Shown: positions 8,367 through 17,943, counted from the stretch's first letter. The stretch is 64,000 bases of DNA from an uncultured Anaerolineae bacterium (GCA_903822545.1 CAIJPN010000029.1:31175-95174), one strand, 5' to 3'. Numbers and translations: made by a program. The notes: a model not told the origin generated them from the letters alone.

Positions 8367-9338
8367 ATGAAAAAACTTCGCGGGATTTTGGTTGGGATTT
8401 GGCTGGTTAATATGCTGGTCTGCCTGGGGGTGGCAGCAGCTTTTTATAATGGGATGCCAGCTCCGGCCCCGATTGAGGAGGCTAATCAGCAGGTGGATGC
8501 TTTTATCCACCCGAACCAGCCCACGCGCACCAAACGTCCCACTATCACCCCGATTCCCCCGCCTACCCAGAGAGCCACCATCACACCTTTCCCTGCGATG
8601 ACCCGGCCACCGACCACTACGCCGCTGGTGCTGCCGCCCGCGCACCTGATGGTGATTGGCCAGTCGGTGGAAGGACGCAGCCTGGAAGTGTATCGTTTTG
8701 GCAGCGGTGAGCGTAAAAAGCTGATCGTGGCGGGCATCCATGGCGGCTATGAATGGAATACGGTGGCGCTGGCTGAGGAGCTGATCGCTTATGTTGACGC
8801 GAATGATGGGATTATCCCTTCGGATACCAGCCTGTATATCCTGCACAACCTGAATCCGGATGGATATGCGCGCAAAAAGGGTATCGATGGTCGCGCCAAC
8901 GCTAATAACGTGGACCTGAACCACAACTTTCCCTATAACTGGCAGCTCGATTGGAGCCGCGATGGCTGTTGGGCCTGGCGCACACTGACCGGTGGCAGCG
9001 AGGGCGGCTCGGAGCCGGAAACACAGGCGCTGATGGCTTTCATCGATAAAATTGGGCCGGAGGCCATTATCAGTTATCACAGCGCGGCCCTGGGGATTTT
9101 CCCCGGTGGCAACCCGGAGTTCGCGCCATCGGTGCGGCTGGCGGAGGCGGTTGCCCGCGTGAGTGATTACTCCTATCCGCCCATCGACACCGGTTGCGAT
9201 TACACCGGCAACCTGACGGATTGGGCCGCCAACACGCGCGGTATCCCGGCGATTGATATTGAGTTGACCAATCACCGGGATACCGATTTTGAGCAAAATT
9301 TGCGCGTTTTAGGGGTGTTTATAAGCTGGAATCCGTAA
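8367..9338 (+). CDS. Membrane-anchored M14 zinc carboxypeptidase
   Basis: 323 residues from the ATG at 8367, which lies behind a -10 box. An N-terminal signal anchor (GILVGIWLVNMLVCLGVAAAF) and a Thr/Pro/Arg-rich linker lead to an M14 domain. Zinc ligands are visible as HGGYEWNT (H-x3-E) and ISYHSAALGIFPGG. Substrate-binding Asn/Arg lie in NPDGYARKKG and NNVDLNHNFP. The catalytic Glu is in AIDIELTNH. It should trim C-terminal residues of peptides or peptidoglycan stems outside the cell. It is divergent from the T7SS-like locus; no functional tie is proven. Confidence 0.85.
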   Translation: MKKLRGILVGIWLVNMLVCLGVAAAFYNGMPAPAPIEEANQQVDAFIHPNQPTRTKRPTITPIPPPTQRATITPFPAMTRPPTTTPLVLPPAHLMVIGQSVEGRSLEVYRFGSGERKKLIVAGIHGGYEWNTVALAEELIAYVDANDGIIPSDTSLYILHNLNPDGYARKKGIDGRANANNVDLNHNFPYNWQLDWSRDGCWAWRTLTGGSEGGSEPETQALMAFIDKIGPEAIISYHSAALGIFPGGNPEFAPSVRLAEAVARVSDYSYPPIDTGCDYTGNLTDWAANTRGIPAIDIELTNHRDTDFEQNLRVLGVFISWNP

Positions 9339-9547
9339 CGTATCTGTTTTCTGGGTTTTGAGCGTTTTCTCAATGAGACACCGGGAACCTTGTTATCCCC
9401 ACAAAGCACAGTCAGGTTCTCTTGTGGTGCGACGCACAACGACTTTAAGCCAGCCCTGTGGAGCACATCTCAGGTGTTGACTTTAATGTCAGACAAGTCC
9501 ATAATTAGACAAAGCAGCCCTGAGACCACATTGTAAAAGGAGACTGA

Positions 9548-11518
9548 ATGACCCAAAAAGTTGACACTTTGTTCGTCAATGCCCATGTCCTGACCATGGA
9601 CGAACCCATGAACCAGTATCGCAACGGTGCGGTCGCCGTCAGCGGAGATAAAATCGTGGCCGTCGGCTCCGAAAGTGAGTTGAAAAGCCAGTTTGAATCC
9701 ACGGAGATTGTCGATTGCGGCGGGAAAATCCTGATGCCGGGGTTGGTCAATGCCCACACCCATGTTCCCATGACACTGCTGCGCGGCCTGGCCGACGATC
9801 TGCGCCTGGATGTCTGGCTGATGGGCTATATGATGCCGGTTGAGCGCGAATTTGTCTCACCTGATTTTTGCCGCCTGGGCAGCCTCATCGCCTGTGCCGA
9901 ATTTATCAAAAGCGGCGTCACCAGCTTCGCCGACATGTACTATTTCGAAGAAGATGTCGCCAAAGCCACCGCCGATGCTGGTTTGCGAGCCGTGTGCGGC
10001 CAAACGGTGCTCAAATTCCCCACACCCGATGCCAAATCGTATGAAGATTCGCTGGCCCTGGCGCGCGATTTCATCATCCGTTGGAAAGACCACCCGCTGA
10101 TCGTCCCGGCAGTTTCGCCGCACGCCCCATACACCTGCACCCCCGAGATTTTACGCGCCACCGCCCAACTGGCGGTGGAATTTGATGTTCCGTTGCACAC
10201 GCACATCGCCGAGACTGCTTTTGAAGTCGAAAACATGCGCAACGAAAACGGCATGCCGGTCGTGCCCTACGTCAAAAAGCAGGGATTGTTCGAGGCCAAA
10301 GTCCTGGCGGCGCATTGCGTCCACATCGACGAGGGCGAAATGCGCACCCTGCTCCATGCGGGCGCGGGCGTGGCCCATAACCCGTCGTCTAATCTCAAGC
10401 TGGCCTCGGGCTTTGCCCCGGTAACCAAAATGCTCGAAACCGGCCTGAACGTGGGGATCGGCACCGATGGCCCGGCATCTAACAATGACCTGGATATGTT
10501 CGAGGAAGTGCGCCTGGCGGCGTTCCTGGCCAAAGCTGCCTCCAACGACCCAACTTCGCTGCCTGCTCCCCAGGCCTTAACCATGGCCACCCGCCTGGGC
10601 GCGCGCGCCCTGCACATTGGTCACCTGACCGGCTCGCTCGAACCCGGCAAACGCGCCGATATCATCCTGGTAGATATTGACCCGCTGCACAACTCCCCGC
10701 GCTTTGAACGCGACCCGAACAACGCCTACGCCCAAATCGTCTATGCCGGGAAATCGACGGATGTTACCGATGTAATGGTCAACGGCAAATGGCTGATGCG
10801 CTCTCGCAAATTGCTCACGCTGGATGAATCTGCCCTGTTGCAGGCTGCCGCTGGCTACGCCAAGAAAATTGATTCTTTCTTGATGGCGCGTGAACAATCA
10901 GTGTTATCCAAACTCATCGCGCTCGGCGGTTCGATGGAGGAGGAGAGCTTCGAAGTGCAGTTGAAAGTCAAACTGGTTGAACCGGCCAAAGTCCAGAATT
11001 CGGTCAAATCGCCCGAATTGGAAATCCTGTACCAGCGTCATTATCGCCAGTATGATACCTATTTTGAGTTCAGCGACCCAACACAAGGACGCCTGCGCTA
11101 CCGCGAAGACGATTTTGTAGATGTCAAAGGCAACGTGACCAACGTCCGGGCGCGGCTGACGCTGATTGGGCAGAACGCAGGCGAGTTTGAAGAAGATGTG
11201 CTGCTCTCGCGTTCGCGTTTCCTGGCCCCGGCAGCCCAAACCTTGCGCTTTTACCGTGAATACTTCAAGCCGGTGAGTGAAAAAGTGGTCGAAAAAGACC
11301 GCCTGCGCTGGCATGTCAAATTCAAAGGCGAGGAGTTTTTCATCAACCTTGATAGCTTCGAAACCCCCAAACTGGGTACTTTCCTGGAGATCAAAAGCCG
11401 CACCTGGAGCCGCAAAGACGCCAAAATCAAGGCCGCCCTGGCGCTGGAACTGGTCAACCTGCTTGGCGCTGGCGCTGGTGAACACCTGACCCGCGATTAT
11501 GTGACCCTGGCCGGGTAA
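9548..11518 (+). CDS. mtaD: MTA/SAH deaminase (amidohydrolase) fused to a CYTH domain
   Basis: 656 residues, with AAAAGGAG before the ATG. Residues 1-435 are an amidohydrolase of the 5'-methylthioadenosine/S-adenosylhomocysteine deaminase class. Visible metal and active-site motifs are NAHTHVPMTLLRG, HTHIAET, AHCVHIDE and GTDGPASNN. The usual family length is about 430. Residues 445-656 form a second domain with CYTH features: EVQLKVKL at its start (ExExK-like, second Glu replaced by Gln), QYDTYFEF, GRLRYRED, and LGTFLEIKSR near the end. CYTH enzymes bind or cleave tripolyphosphate compounds. No frameshift or internal start separates the two parts. The deaminase fits the other SAM-salvage genes in the window. 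The role of the CYTH half is unknown. Confidence 0.85.
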   Translation: MTQKVDTLFVNAHVLTMDEPMNQYRNGAVAVSGDKIVAVGSESELKSQFESTEIVDCGGKILMPGLVNAHTHVPMTLLRGLADDLRLDVWLMGYMMPVEREFVSPDFCRLGSLIACAEFIKSGVTSFADMYYFEEDVAKATADAGLRAVCGQTVLKFPTPDAKSYEDSLALARDFIIRWKDHPLIVPAVSPHAPYTCTPEILRATAQLAVEFDVPLHTHIAETAFEVENMRNENGMPVVPYVKKQGLFEAKVLAAHCVHIDEGEMRTLLHAGAGVAHNPSSNLKLASGFAPVTKMLETGLNVGIGTDGPASNNDLDMFEEVRLAAFLAKAASNDPTSLPAPQALTMATRLGARALHIGHLTGSLEPGKRADIILVDIDPLHNSPRFERDPNNAYAQIVYAGKSTDVTDVMVNGKWLMRSRKLLTLDESALLQAAAGYAKKIDSFLMAREQSVLSKLIALGGSMEEESFEVQLKVKLVEPAKVQNSVKSPELEILYQRHYRQYDTYFEFSDPTQGRLRYREDDFVDVKGNVTNVRARLTLIGQNAGEFEEDVLLSRSRFLAPAAQTLRFYREYFKPVSEKVVEKDRLRWHVKFKGEEFFINLDSFETPKLGTFLEIKSRTWSRKDAKIKAALALELVNLLGAGAGEHLTRDYVTLAG

Positions 11519-11559
11519 TATTTGGGGTGAAAAGCGAGCTTTTTCACTCTAAAAAGAGT

Positions 11560-11586
11560 GGGGCGAGATGCAATCTCGCCCCATTT
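11560..11586. terminator. Bidirectional terminator between convergent genes
   Basis: Stem GGGGCGAGAT / ATCTCGCCCC (11560-11569 and 11573-11582), a three-base loop, and ATTTT after it. It serves the deaminase-CYTH gene and probably the convergent lipase gene. Confidence 0.75.
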
Positions 11587-11588
11587 TG

Positions 11589-13466
11589 CTATTTGCGCTT
11601 GCGTGCCAGCCTGAATCCGCCAAGGATTATCAGGATGATGGCAAGCAGCAAGCCCAGTCCTAGCGCCGCAACCTTGAGCCATGTCGCTGTGGCGGATTGG
11701 GGCGGGGGCTGGACTTCAAAAGTGATGAAGGCTGCCCGGTCGATCGGCAGTCCATCCTGTTGGGCGCTGACGCTGATTTCGGCCGCGTACAGGCCGGTTT
11801 GGCTGGGCGTGTATGTCAGCGTGTACGAACTGCCCGCGGCGAGCAGATCAATTGTTTCGGTGGAACCATCCGGCTTGCGCAGCAGCGCCCGGGCGGAGTC
11901 GATGGCCGGCGCGGAGCCATCGGCTGTCAGCGTGGCATGGATGCTCATGGGTGTATCCAGCGCGGGGAGTGTGGTACTCGGTTCCACTCTCAGCTGTGCG
12001 CCACCATCGAAACGGGCCGAAAGCGCAAAGTCTGCGCCTTTTGCCGGGGTGGAGGCTGTTGGTAGCAGGGTCACAACCCACTTTCCGGGTTTGGGCTGCT
12101 TAAATCCGTAGCCGAGATATACCAGCGCTTCGGGGTCTTCCACTTTGATCAGGCCGTTTTTGACCGGGTCAAGCTGGATGGTCTTGCCGCTGGCCCCTTG
12201 CACGCTGACTTCCAACGAGTGGGTATCATCGAAAAGTGCAAAACTGGCCACCGCTACGTTGGTATCGATGTTGATGGTGACCTGGGCGTTCTCGCCGGGG
12301 TTGACGTGGCCGGTGTAGATGCGGGTGAACTGCATCGGGGCGGAGTTGGTGGCCGGGCCAGGCTCGGGGGCGTTGAAACTATCTCCGGGCGGATTCTGCA
12401 ACAGCGGGCGGACAAAGTCCCGAAAAACTTCGGCAGAACCGGTTAATTCGTGGTGCATCAGCGGCGATTGTTCGGCCTTTTGCAGCGTGATGGCGTTCAG
12501 GCTCTCAAACGAGACAACTGTGTCGGATGGCACGCCGGTACAGGGTGCGCTGACGGGTTCCAGCAGGTAAGTTCCGGCCAGGGCGTAGAACGGAACACCA
12601 TGACGCCGGGTAATTTGCTGGTTGAAGATGCCTTCCATGTATTCCGGTAGGATTTCGAGCGAGCCAGGCAGGTAAAACCCGAGTGCGGCAGCCAGGCTGA
12701 CACAGGCCGACCCAGCGTTGGGCGTGCCCAGGATGATGAGCTGGCCGATGTTGCGGCCGTTCATTACCCGGTCGAGATAATAGCGCGAGATCATCCCACC
12801 CATGCTGTGGACGAGCAAATCGACTTTTTCTGCGCCGGTAATTTTTTGCACGCCGCTGATGTATTGCCCCATGATTTCAGCGTTCTGCGCGATGGTGTTG
12901 GTGCGCAGCGATGGATCTGTCATCAGCCCGGTGTTGAGTGTGCCGGGAGTCTGCCCATCGCCCACAGCAAAGCCGGGCAGTCCCAGCGTAGCCAGGTAAC
13001 CGCCCGGGCCAAGGTAATTGATCCAGGTTTCAGCGCTGGAGATGAATCCATGCACCATCACCACCGGGCGCGGAGCCACTTCCACCTGGGCGCTGCCCGG
13101 CTGCGGCGCTCCGCCCACTTCCGCGCGGATGATGCGGGTTGTCACTGCTTCGCCGCCGGGATTCCAGCGCCAGCCCAGGCTGTTGAAGGATTCCGTTTTA
13201 CATTCGGCGCTGCCAGCCGGGATGGTGCAGGCTGCCACAGCATCGGGGATGCCATCCAAGAAGAAGCGGGCCGGGCTGGCGGCATTCACTTTGGCAGGCA
13301 ATGTCACCTGTAGCTGGAGGCTGTTCCCGTCGGTGATTTTATTGGTTTCGGCCCCGTTTTTATCCAAAATCCGGATTTTGGCATCCGCAATTTGGGCCTG
13401 TGCCGTGGAAAAGGGCAGCAAAAACGTGAGGGCAACGATCAGGATGACGAAAAGGATACGATTCAT
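11589..13466 (-). CDS. Secreted, C-terminally anchored lipase/esterase (alpha/beta hydrolase)
   Basis: 625 residues from the ATG at 13466, with GGGAG upstream and a signal peptide immediately after (RILFVILIVALTFLLPFSTAQAQ). An Ig-like stretch precedes the alpha/beta hydrolase core, which has the oxyanion segment VVMVHGFISSAETW and the nucleophile elbow VHSMGGMISRYYLD. A His is plausible in PLMHHELTGS. The C-terminal half is beta-rich, with a final TM helix and RLARKRK tail. The enzyme should sit on the outer face, tethered at its C-terminus. It resembles secreted triacylglycerol lipases. The substrate is not predictable from sequence. Confidence 0.82.
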   Translation of the reverse strand: MNRILFVILIVALTFLLPFSTAQAQIADAKIRILDKNGAETNKITDGNSLQLQVTLPAKVNAASPARFFLDGIPDAVAACTIPAGSAECKTESFNSLGWRWNPGGEAVTTRIIRAEVGGAPQPGSAQVEVAPRPVVMVHGFISSAETWINYLGPGGYLATLGLPGFAVGDGQTPGTLNTGLMTDPSLRTNTIAQNAEIMGQYISGVQKITGAEKVDLLVHSMGGMISRYYLDRVMNGRNIGQLIILGTPNAGSACVSLAAALGFYLPGSLEILPEYMEGIFNQQITRRHGVPFYALAGTYLLEPVSAPCTGVPSDTVVSFESLNAITLQKAEQSPLMHHELTGSAEVFRDFVRPLLQNPPGDSFNAPEPGPATNSAPMQFTRIYTGHVNPGENAQVTINIDTNVAVASFALFDDTHSLEVSVQGASGKTIQLDPVKNGLIKVEDPEALVYLGYGFKQPKPGKWVVTLLPTASTPAKGADFALSARFDGGAQLRVEPSTTLPALDTPMSIHATLTADGSAPAIDSARALLRKPDGSTETIDLLAAGSSYTLTYTPSQTGLYAAEISVSAQQDGLPIDRAAFITFEVQPPPQSATATWLKVAALGLGLLLAIILIILGGFRLARKRK

Positions 13467-13585
13467 GGTTTTCTCCCGGGAATGTGTTGGGCTGGCCAGG
13501 AATAGTTTACTGATTTTCGCCGGGATTTGCAAACCCAAATTCCGCTCACTGAGAAAGTTTAGAGTTTTTCCTTATCTATGAGATC

Positions 13586-14335
13586 TCAAATCGCAAAATC
13601 GCTGCCTTCCCAGGCTTCTTCGCCGTGTGGCAGGTGGACATGGTTGGGATGTTCGTGCCCGGCCACGTGTGATTCCAGATCATCCACACGCGCCAGCAGT
13701 TCTTTGATGGCAACGGCAAAAACATCGGGCATGGATGTGTGGTTCAAGTCTGGGGCATCACCGGCGTGGTGGGCCCTGGTGCGCTTGATGATCTGTCCTG
13801 GCACGCCCACCACCACCGAATTTTCCGGCACCGATTTGACCACCACCGCATTCGCGCCGATGCGGCTGTCTGCGCCGATGGTGATGTTGCCGAGCACTTT
13901 GGCGCCCGCGCCAATTGTCACCCGGTCGCCGATGGTGGGGTGGCGTTTTCCCTTGTTCAGCGATGTGCCGCCGAGCGTTACACCGTGATACAGCGTTACA
14001 TCGTTACCGACAATGGCTGTTTCGCCGATGACTACGCCCATGCCGTGATCGATGAACAATCCCTGACCGATGTTTGCGCCGGGGTGGATTTCGATACCGG
14101 TTATTCCGCGTGCAAGCTGTGAGAGCCAGCGGGCAACCAGCTTGAAGTCTTTCATCCACAGCCAGTGGGTGATGCGATGCACCCAGATGGCGTGCAGCCC
14201 CGGGTAGAGCAGCATAATCTCAAATTTGGTGCGCGCTGCCGGGTCGCGTTCCAGCGCCGAGTTCAAATCATAGCGCAGCGAAGCGAAAAAATTGGGCTGC
14301 TGTGACACTTTGGGGGTGATTAGTTCAGCTTGCAT
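13586..14335 (-). CDS. cysE: Serine O-acetyltransferase
   Basis: 249 residues, with AGAGG before the ATG. It makes O-acetylserine from serine and acetyl-CoA, the substrate of the cysK product encoded 55 nt upstream in the same transcript. The left-handed beta-helix hexapeptide repeats begin at [19 protein letters not shown]. The active-site segment [11 protein letters not shown], the [20 protein letters not shown] loop and the [15 protein letters not shown] end are all present. It lacks the long N-terminal extension of E. coli CysE. The C-terminus is extended with a His-rich tail ([20 protein letters not shown]). The usual C-terminal Ile that docks into CysK is present as the last residue. 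Confidence 0.92.
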   Translation of the reverse strand: MQAELITPKVSQQPNFFASLRYDLNSALERDPAARTKFEIMLLYPGLHAIWVHRITHWLWMKDFKLVARWLSQLARGITGIEIHPGANIGQGLFIDHGMGVVIGETAIVGNDVTLYHGVTLGGTSLNKGKRHPTIGDRVTIGAGAKVLGNITIGADSRIGANAVVVKSVPENSVVVGVPGQIIKRTRAHHAGDAPDLNHTSMPDVFAVAIKELLARVDDLESHVAGHEHPNHVHLPHGEEAWEGSDFAI

Positions 14336-14390
14336 GATGGCCTCTTGTTTTCAACTGGGTAACTCGAACGACGCACTCCTAAGTGGCAGG

Positions 14391-15326
14391 CTAATCTGCC
14401 AGGTGCGCGTACAGCGCCGAGGAGAGATACCGTTCGCCGAACGAGGGGATGATCACCACAATCAGCTTGCCGGCATTTTCAGCGCGGTTGGCAACCTGCA
14501 GGGCGGCCCATGTGGCAGCCCCAGACGAAATCCCAACCAGGATGCCCTCCTCCTTTGCCAGCCGTCGGGCAGTTTCCATCGCGTTGTCATCGCTGACGCG
14601 GATGATTTCATCGTAAACCTGGGTGTTCAGCACCGCCGGGACGAAGCCTGCCCCAATGCCCTGGATTTTGTGCGGCCCCTTTGCGCCGCCCGACAGCACC
14701 GGTGAAGCCTCCGGTTCAACCGCAATAGCCTTAAACGATGGCCTGCGGGCTTTCAACACCTCGCTCGTACCCGTGATGGTGCCGCCTGTGCCCACACCCG
14801 CCACCAGAAAATCGATTTTTCCATCGGTATCGCGCCAGATTTCTTCAGCGGTGGTTTTGCGGTGAATTTCGGGATTGGCCGGATTCTTAAACTGTTGTGG
14901 GATGAAATATTTGGCCGGGTCGGACGCTGCCAGTTCTTCCGCGCGTTTGATCGCCCCGCCCATGCCTTCTGGCCCCGGGGTCAGGATCAACTCTGCGCCG
15001 TAGGCTCGCAGCAGCATCCGCCGTTCTTTTGACATGGTTTCGGGCATGGTCAGGATGCACTTGTAGCCGCGCGCAGCCGCCACCATTGCCAGCGCAATGC
15101 CCGTGTTGCCGCTGGTCGGCTCGACGATGGTTTTTCCTGGCGTCAATTCGCCGGATTTTTCAGCTGCTTCGATCATCGCAAACCCGATGCGGTCTTTCAC
15201 GCTTTTGGCCGGGTTATAAAACTCCAGTTTTGCCACCACCTCGGCTTTTGCCCCGGTTGTGATACGGTTCAGCCGCACAAGTGGGGTGTTGCCGATCAAT
15301 TCTGTTACGTTCGCTGCGATTTTCAT
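14391..15326 (-). CDS. cysK: Cysteine synthase A (O-acetylserine sulfhydrylase)
   Basis: 311 residues, the normal family length. PLP-dependent fold II enzyme that converts O-acetylserine and sulfide to cysteine. The PLP Lys lies in [12 protein letters not shown], the substrate loop is [11 protein letters not shown], and the phosphate-binding loop is [18 protein letters not shown] lies 9 nt before the ATG. It is the first gene of cysK-cysE and is preceded by a leader of about 295 nt with strong nested pairing, suggesting transcript-level control by sulfur or cysteine supply. Confidence 0.95.
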   Translation of the reverse strand: MKIAANVTELIGNTPLVRLNRITTGAKAEVVAKLEFYNPAKSVKDRIGFAMIEAAEKSGELTPGKTIVEPTSGNTGIALAMVAAARGYKCILTMPETMSKERRMLLRAYGAELILTPGPEGMGGAIKRAEELAASDPAKYFIPQQFKNPANPEIHRKTTAEEIWRDTDGKIDFLVAGVGTGGTITGTSEVLKARRPSFKAIAVEPEASPVLSGGAKGPHKIQGIGAGFVPAVLNTQVYDEIIRVSDDNAMETARRLAKEEGILVGISSGAATWAALQVANRAENAGKLIVVIIPSFGERYLSSALYAHLAD

Positions 15327-15450
15327 CTCTAAAATCTCCTGGTTTGTTGTAAAAAATGTCAGGGCAGCCTGCCCTGTGTGAAAATGTATCTCGCTTTGCC
15401 TGGCAGCGTCGCCCCTGCCTGTGCATCCTGGAGACCCGTTAAAAATAAAA

Positions 15451-15555
15451 TGCCAACAGCTTCGGTTGCGTTTGCAAACAAAAAGACGGCGTGCAAGCGC
15501 CCTTGTGAATTGTGGTCACAAGCGGAGTTCGCGCGCCGTCTCTGAGCTGTTGGCA
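15451..15555 (-). ncRNA. Structured leader of cysK (candidate attenuator/riboswitch)
   Basis: Read on the minus strand: an outer helix of 10-12 bp (15546-15555 with 15451-15460) encloses a long hairpin whose base is GACGGCG/CGCCGTC (15534-15540 with 15485-15491) and whose tip is a 7-bp stem (15516-15522 with 15502-15508). A GTTTGCAAAC palindrome follows. The 3' strand of the outer helix runs directly into TTTTATTTTT, so the outer helix itself may terminate transcription. A further hairpin with GCAGGC/GCCTGC arms lies just upstream, near 15565-15597. The conserved T-box and SAM-riboswitch core motifs are not seen, so I assign no family. Confidence 0.5.
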
Positions 15556-15629
15556 GGTTTTCTCTCAGCAGGCAGCGGTTACGAACCCCGCCTGCGACAG
15601 GAGCAAAAGTTAATCGTAGTCATGCAGTT

Positions 15630-15657
15630 ATTTTACGGATTCCAGTCTGAAAGTCAA
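15630..15657 (-). promoter_or_regulatory. Promoter of cysK-cysE
   Basis: Minus-strand TTGACT (15657-15652), 16 nt, TAAAAT (15635-15630). The predicted start near 15622 gives a leader of about 295 nt containing the structured RNA. Confidence 0.55.
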
Positions 15658-15684
15658 GCGAATTGGACAATTTCTATCATAATT

Positions 15685-15724
15685 TTAATAAAAAAGGTTG
15701 GAAAGCTCAAAGCCTTCCAACCTT
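15685..15724 (-). terminator. Rho-independent terminator of the EF-G-like gene
   Basis: On the minus strand AAGGTTGGAA (15724-15715) pairs with TTCCAACCTT (15703-15694), followed by a T-rich run. It lies 24 nt after the stop codon. Confidence 0.85.
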
Positions 15725-15747
15725 GAATTTGAAACCTGGAGCCAGGC

Positions 15748-17829
15748 CTACTCTTCCTTCTTGGCTTCCATTTCTTTCTTGTGAGCTTCCATGATGGGAG
15801 CAGCCAGGTGTTGTGGCACAATGTCGTAGCGGTCAAACTCCATCGAGAAGTAGCCGCGTCCACCGGTGATGGAGCGCAATTGAGTGGTGTAGCGCAGCAT
15901 CTCAGCCAGCGGAACATGGGCATTCACGATGGTATTCCCGCGTTCTGATTCGGTACCTTGAACGCGTCCGCGCCGTGTGTTCATATCGCTCATCACATCG
16001 CCCATATTAGCATCCGGAACCGTCACTCGCACATTCATGATCGGTTCGAACAATACCGGGCCGGCATCATTCACTGCCAGGCGGAAGGCTTCACGACCAG
16101 CGGTTTCGAAAGCGATAGGCTTGCTGTCCACCGGGTGCTCTTTACCGTCATAGACGATGACTTTGACGTTGCTGAGCGGGTAACCGGCGAAAATGCCTTT
16201 TTCCATGGCTGCGCGGATACCTTTTTCGATCGGGGGCAGGTATGACTTGGAAAGGTTCATACCCACCAGTTCATCGGTGAACTCGAAATCAGCTTCGGGC
16301 AGCGGCTCGATGCGCAGGTGAACTTCGCCGAACTGACCAGCGCCGCCAGATTGCTTCTTGTGGCGGTACTGCGCCGCAGCTTTGCGCGTAATGCCTTCGC
16401 GATAGGGCACTTTCGGCTCGTCAATCACCAGCCCCACCTGGAATTTGGTTTGCGCGCGGCGGATGGCGGCATCGATATGCTGGTCACCCATCCCGGCCAG
16501 GATGGTTTGCCCGGTGGCAGCTTCGTTGTGCCAGGTCAGGGTCAGGTCTTCTTCGCACAGGCGGGTCAGGGTCGGAGAAATCTTGGCAGCATCGCCCTGG
16601 GTCTTCGGGTGAATGGCCACCTGGTAGAGCGGGGCCGGATAATTGGGCTTGTCAATTACAACCGTGTGATTTTTATCGCAGAGCGTATCACCGGTGATCG
16701 TCACACTCAATTTTGAAACGACAGCAATATCGCCCGCGTGAACAGATTTGATAGCGATCTGTTCTTTGCCGCGCTGCAAATGCAGGCCGCCCATGCGTTC
16801 ATCGGCATTTTTGATGCTATTCCACAAGTGCGCATCTGCCACAAGGGTGCCAGAGATCACTTTGAAATAGGTCATCTTGCCCACAAACGGGTCCGCAGTG
16901 GTTTTCCAGACAAATGCCACCGCTGGGCCAGCATCGCTTTCATGCAGTTTTTCATCGCCAGCCTTGCCATGCACCAAAACATCGGGGTGTTCGGCAGGGG
17001 ATGGCATCAACTCCACAATCGCATCGATCAGCGGGGCCACGCCCTTTTCGTGACCAGCAGCGGCCACAAAAACCGGGATGAAAGAGCCGCTGCGGACAAT
17101 CTGCTTCAGGCCACGCAAAAGTTCCTCGCTGGTCAGGTCACCAGCTTCGAGATACTTCTCCAGTAAGGCATCTTCACCTTCAGCAGCGGCTTCCATCAGT
17201 ACCTGACGGGCCTCTTCGGCAGCGCTTTTCAGATCAGCCGGGATTTCAGCCGGGGTTTTGCCATCGCCAGCATAGGCTTTCATGTGGATCAGGTCAATTA
17301 CACCCTTAAAATCGAGCTTTTCGCCCCAGGGCAACTGCACCTTCACAATCCGGCGGTCGGCTGCGTGGGCGAACTCTTCTATCGAAGTGTAAGCTTTGGC
17401 AAAATTGGCGTTTTCACGATCCATCTTGTTGATGACCACAAAACGCGGCAACTTGAACTCATCGCAGTAATTCCACGCCAGTTCGGTGCCAACTTCCATC
17501 CCGGCTACAGAATCAACCAGGATGACCGCGCCATCGGCCACACTCAAAGCCGAGATGGTCTCACCGATAAAATCGGTGTAACCTGGCGCATCCAGCAGGT
17601 TGATCTTATGATCGCGGTATTCCACCGGAAGCATCCCGGTATAGATCGAAATCTTGCGGCGGATTTCCTCTTCGTCATAGTCTGATGCGGTCGTACCATC
17701 TTCCACTTTACCCAGGCGGGTTGTCGCGCCGGTAAAATGCAAAAACGCCTCCGCCATCATCGTTTTACCTGCGCCGCCGTGGGCGACCAGTGCGATGTTA
17801 CGGAGGTTCTCAGTTGAATACTCTTTCAT
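15748..17829 (-). CDS. EF-G-like translational GTPase (EF-G paralogue)
   Basis: 693 residues with all EF-G domains in order. The P-loop is AHGGAGKT rather than AHIDAGKT. The switch II motif reads DAPGYTDF where canonical EF-G has DTPGHVDF, so the GTPase-activating His is a Tyr. NKMD (G4) is intact. These changes are typical of the EF-G2/FusA2-like paralogues, whose role in elongation or recycling is unsettled. Domain IV (QYRHKKQSGGAGQFGEV) is present. It is a single-gene transcript with its own promoter and terminator. It is probably not the housekeeping fusA, which usually sits in a ribosomal protein operon. Confidence 0.85.
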   Translation of the reverse strand: MKEYSTENLRNIALVAHGGAGKTMMAEAFLHFTGATTRLGKVEDGTTASDYDEEEIRRKISIYTGMLPVEYRDHKINLLDAPGYTDFIGETISALSVADGAVILVDSVAGMEVGTELAWNYCDEFKLPRFVVINKMDRENANFAKAYTSIEEFAHAADRRIVKVQLPWGEKLDFKGVIDLIHMKAYAGDGKTPAEIPADLKSAAEEARQVLMEAAAEGEDALLEKYLEAGDLTSEELLRGLKQIVRSGSFIPVFVAAAGHEKGVAPLIDAIVELMPSPAEHPDVLVHGKAGDEKLHESDAGPAVAFVWKTTADPFVGKMTYFKVISGTLVADAHLWNSIKNADERMGGLHLQRGKEQIAIKSVHAGDIAVVSKLSVTITGDTLCDKNHTVVIDKPNYPAPLYQVAIHPKTQGDAAKISPTLTRLCEEDLTLTWHNEAATGQTILAGMGDQHIDAAIRRAQTKFQVGLVIDEPKVPYREGITRKAAAQYRHKKQSGGAGQFGEVHLRIEPLPEADFEFTDELVGMNLSKSYLPPIEKGIRAAMEKGIFAGYPLSNVKVIVYDGKEHPVDSKPIAFETAGREAFRLAVNDAGPVLFEPIMNVRVTVPDANMGDVMSDMNTRRGRVQGTESERGNTIVNAHVPLAEMLRYTTQLRSITGGRGYFSMEFDRYDIVPQHLAAPIMEAHKKEMEAKKEE

Positions 17830-17876
17830 GGAGTTCTACTCCTCTTAAGATTTGGGATACAAGGGAAAGCCCGTGA

Positions 17877-17905
17877 ATTCTAAAAGAAGAATTCGTAATT
17901 GTCAA
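17877..17905 (-). promoter_or_regulatory. Promoter of the EF-G-like gene
   Basis: Minus-strand TTGACA (17905-17900), 17 nt, TAGAAT (17882-17877), about 50 nt upstream of the ATG. The AGGAG site lies 9 nt before the ATG. Confidence 0.6.
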
Positions 17906-17943
17906 AGTGCAAAATGTCATGTATGATGTCATCATTCATCAAT

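Noticed and set aside
8310..9296. 328-codon open frame on the minus strand
   Set aside because: Antisense to the M14 carboxypeptidase; the plus-strand product has signal anchor, zinc ligands and catalytic Glu.
15565..15597. tRNA-like T-arm (GGGTTCG string) upstream of cysK
   Set aside because: No acceptor, D-arm or anticodon arm can be built around it. The stem is explained as a leader hairpin.
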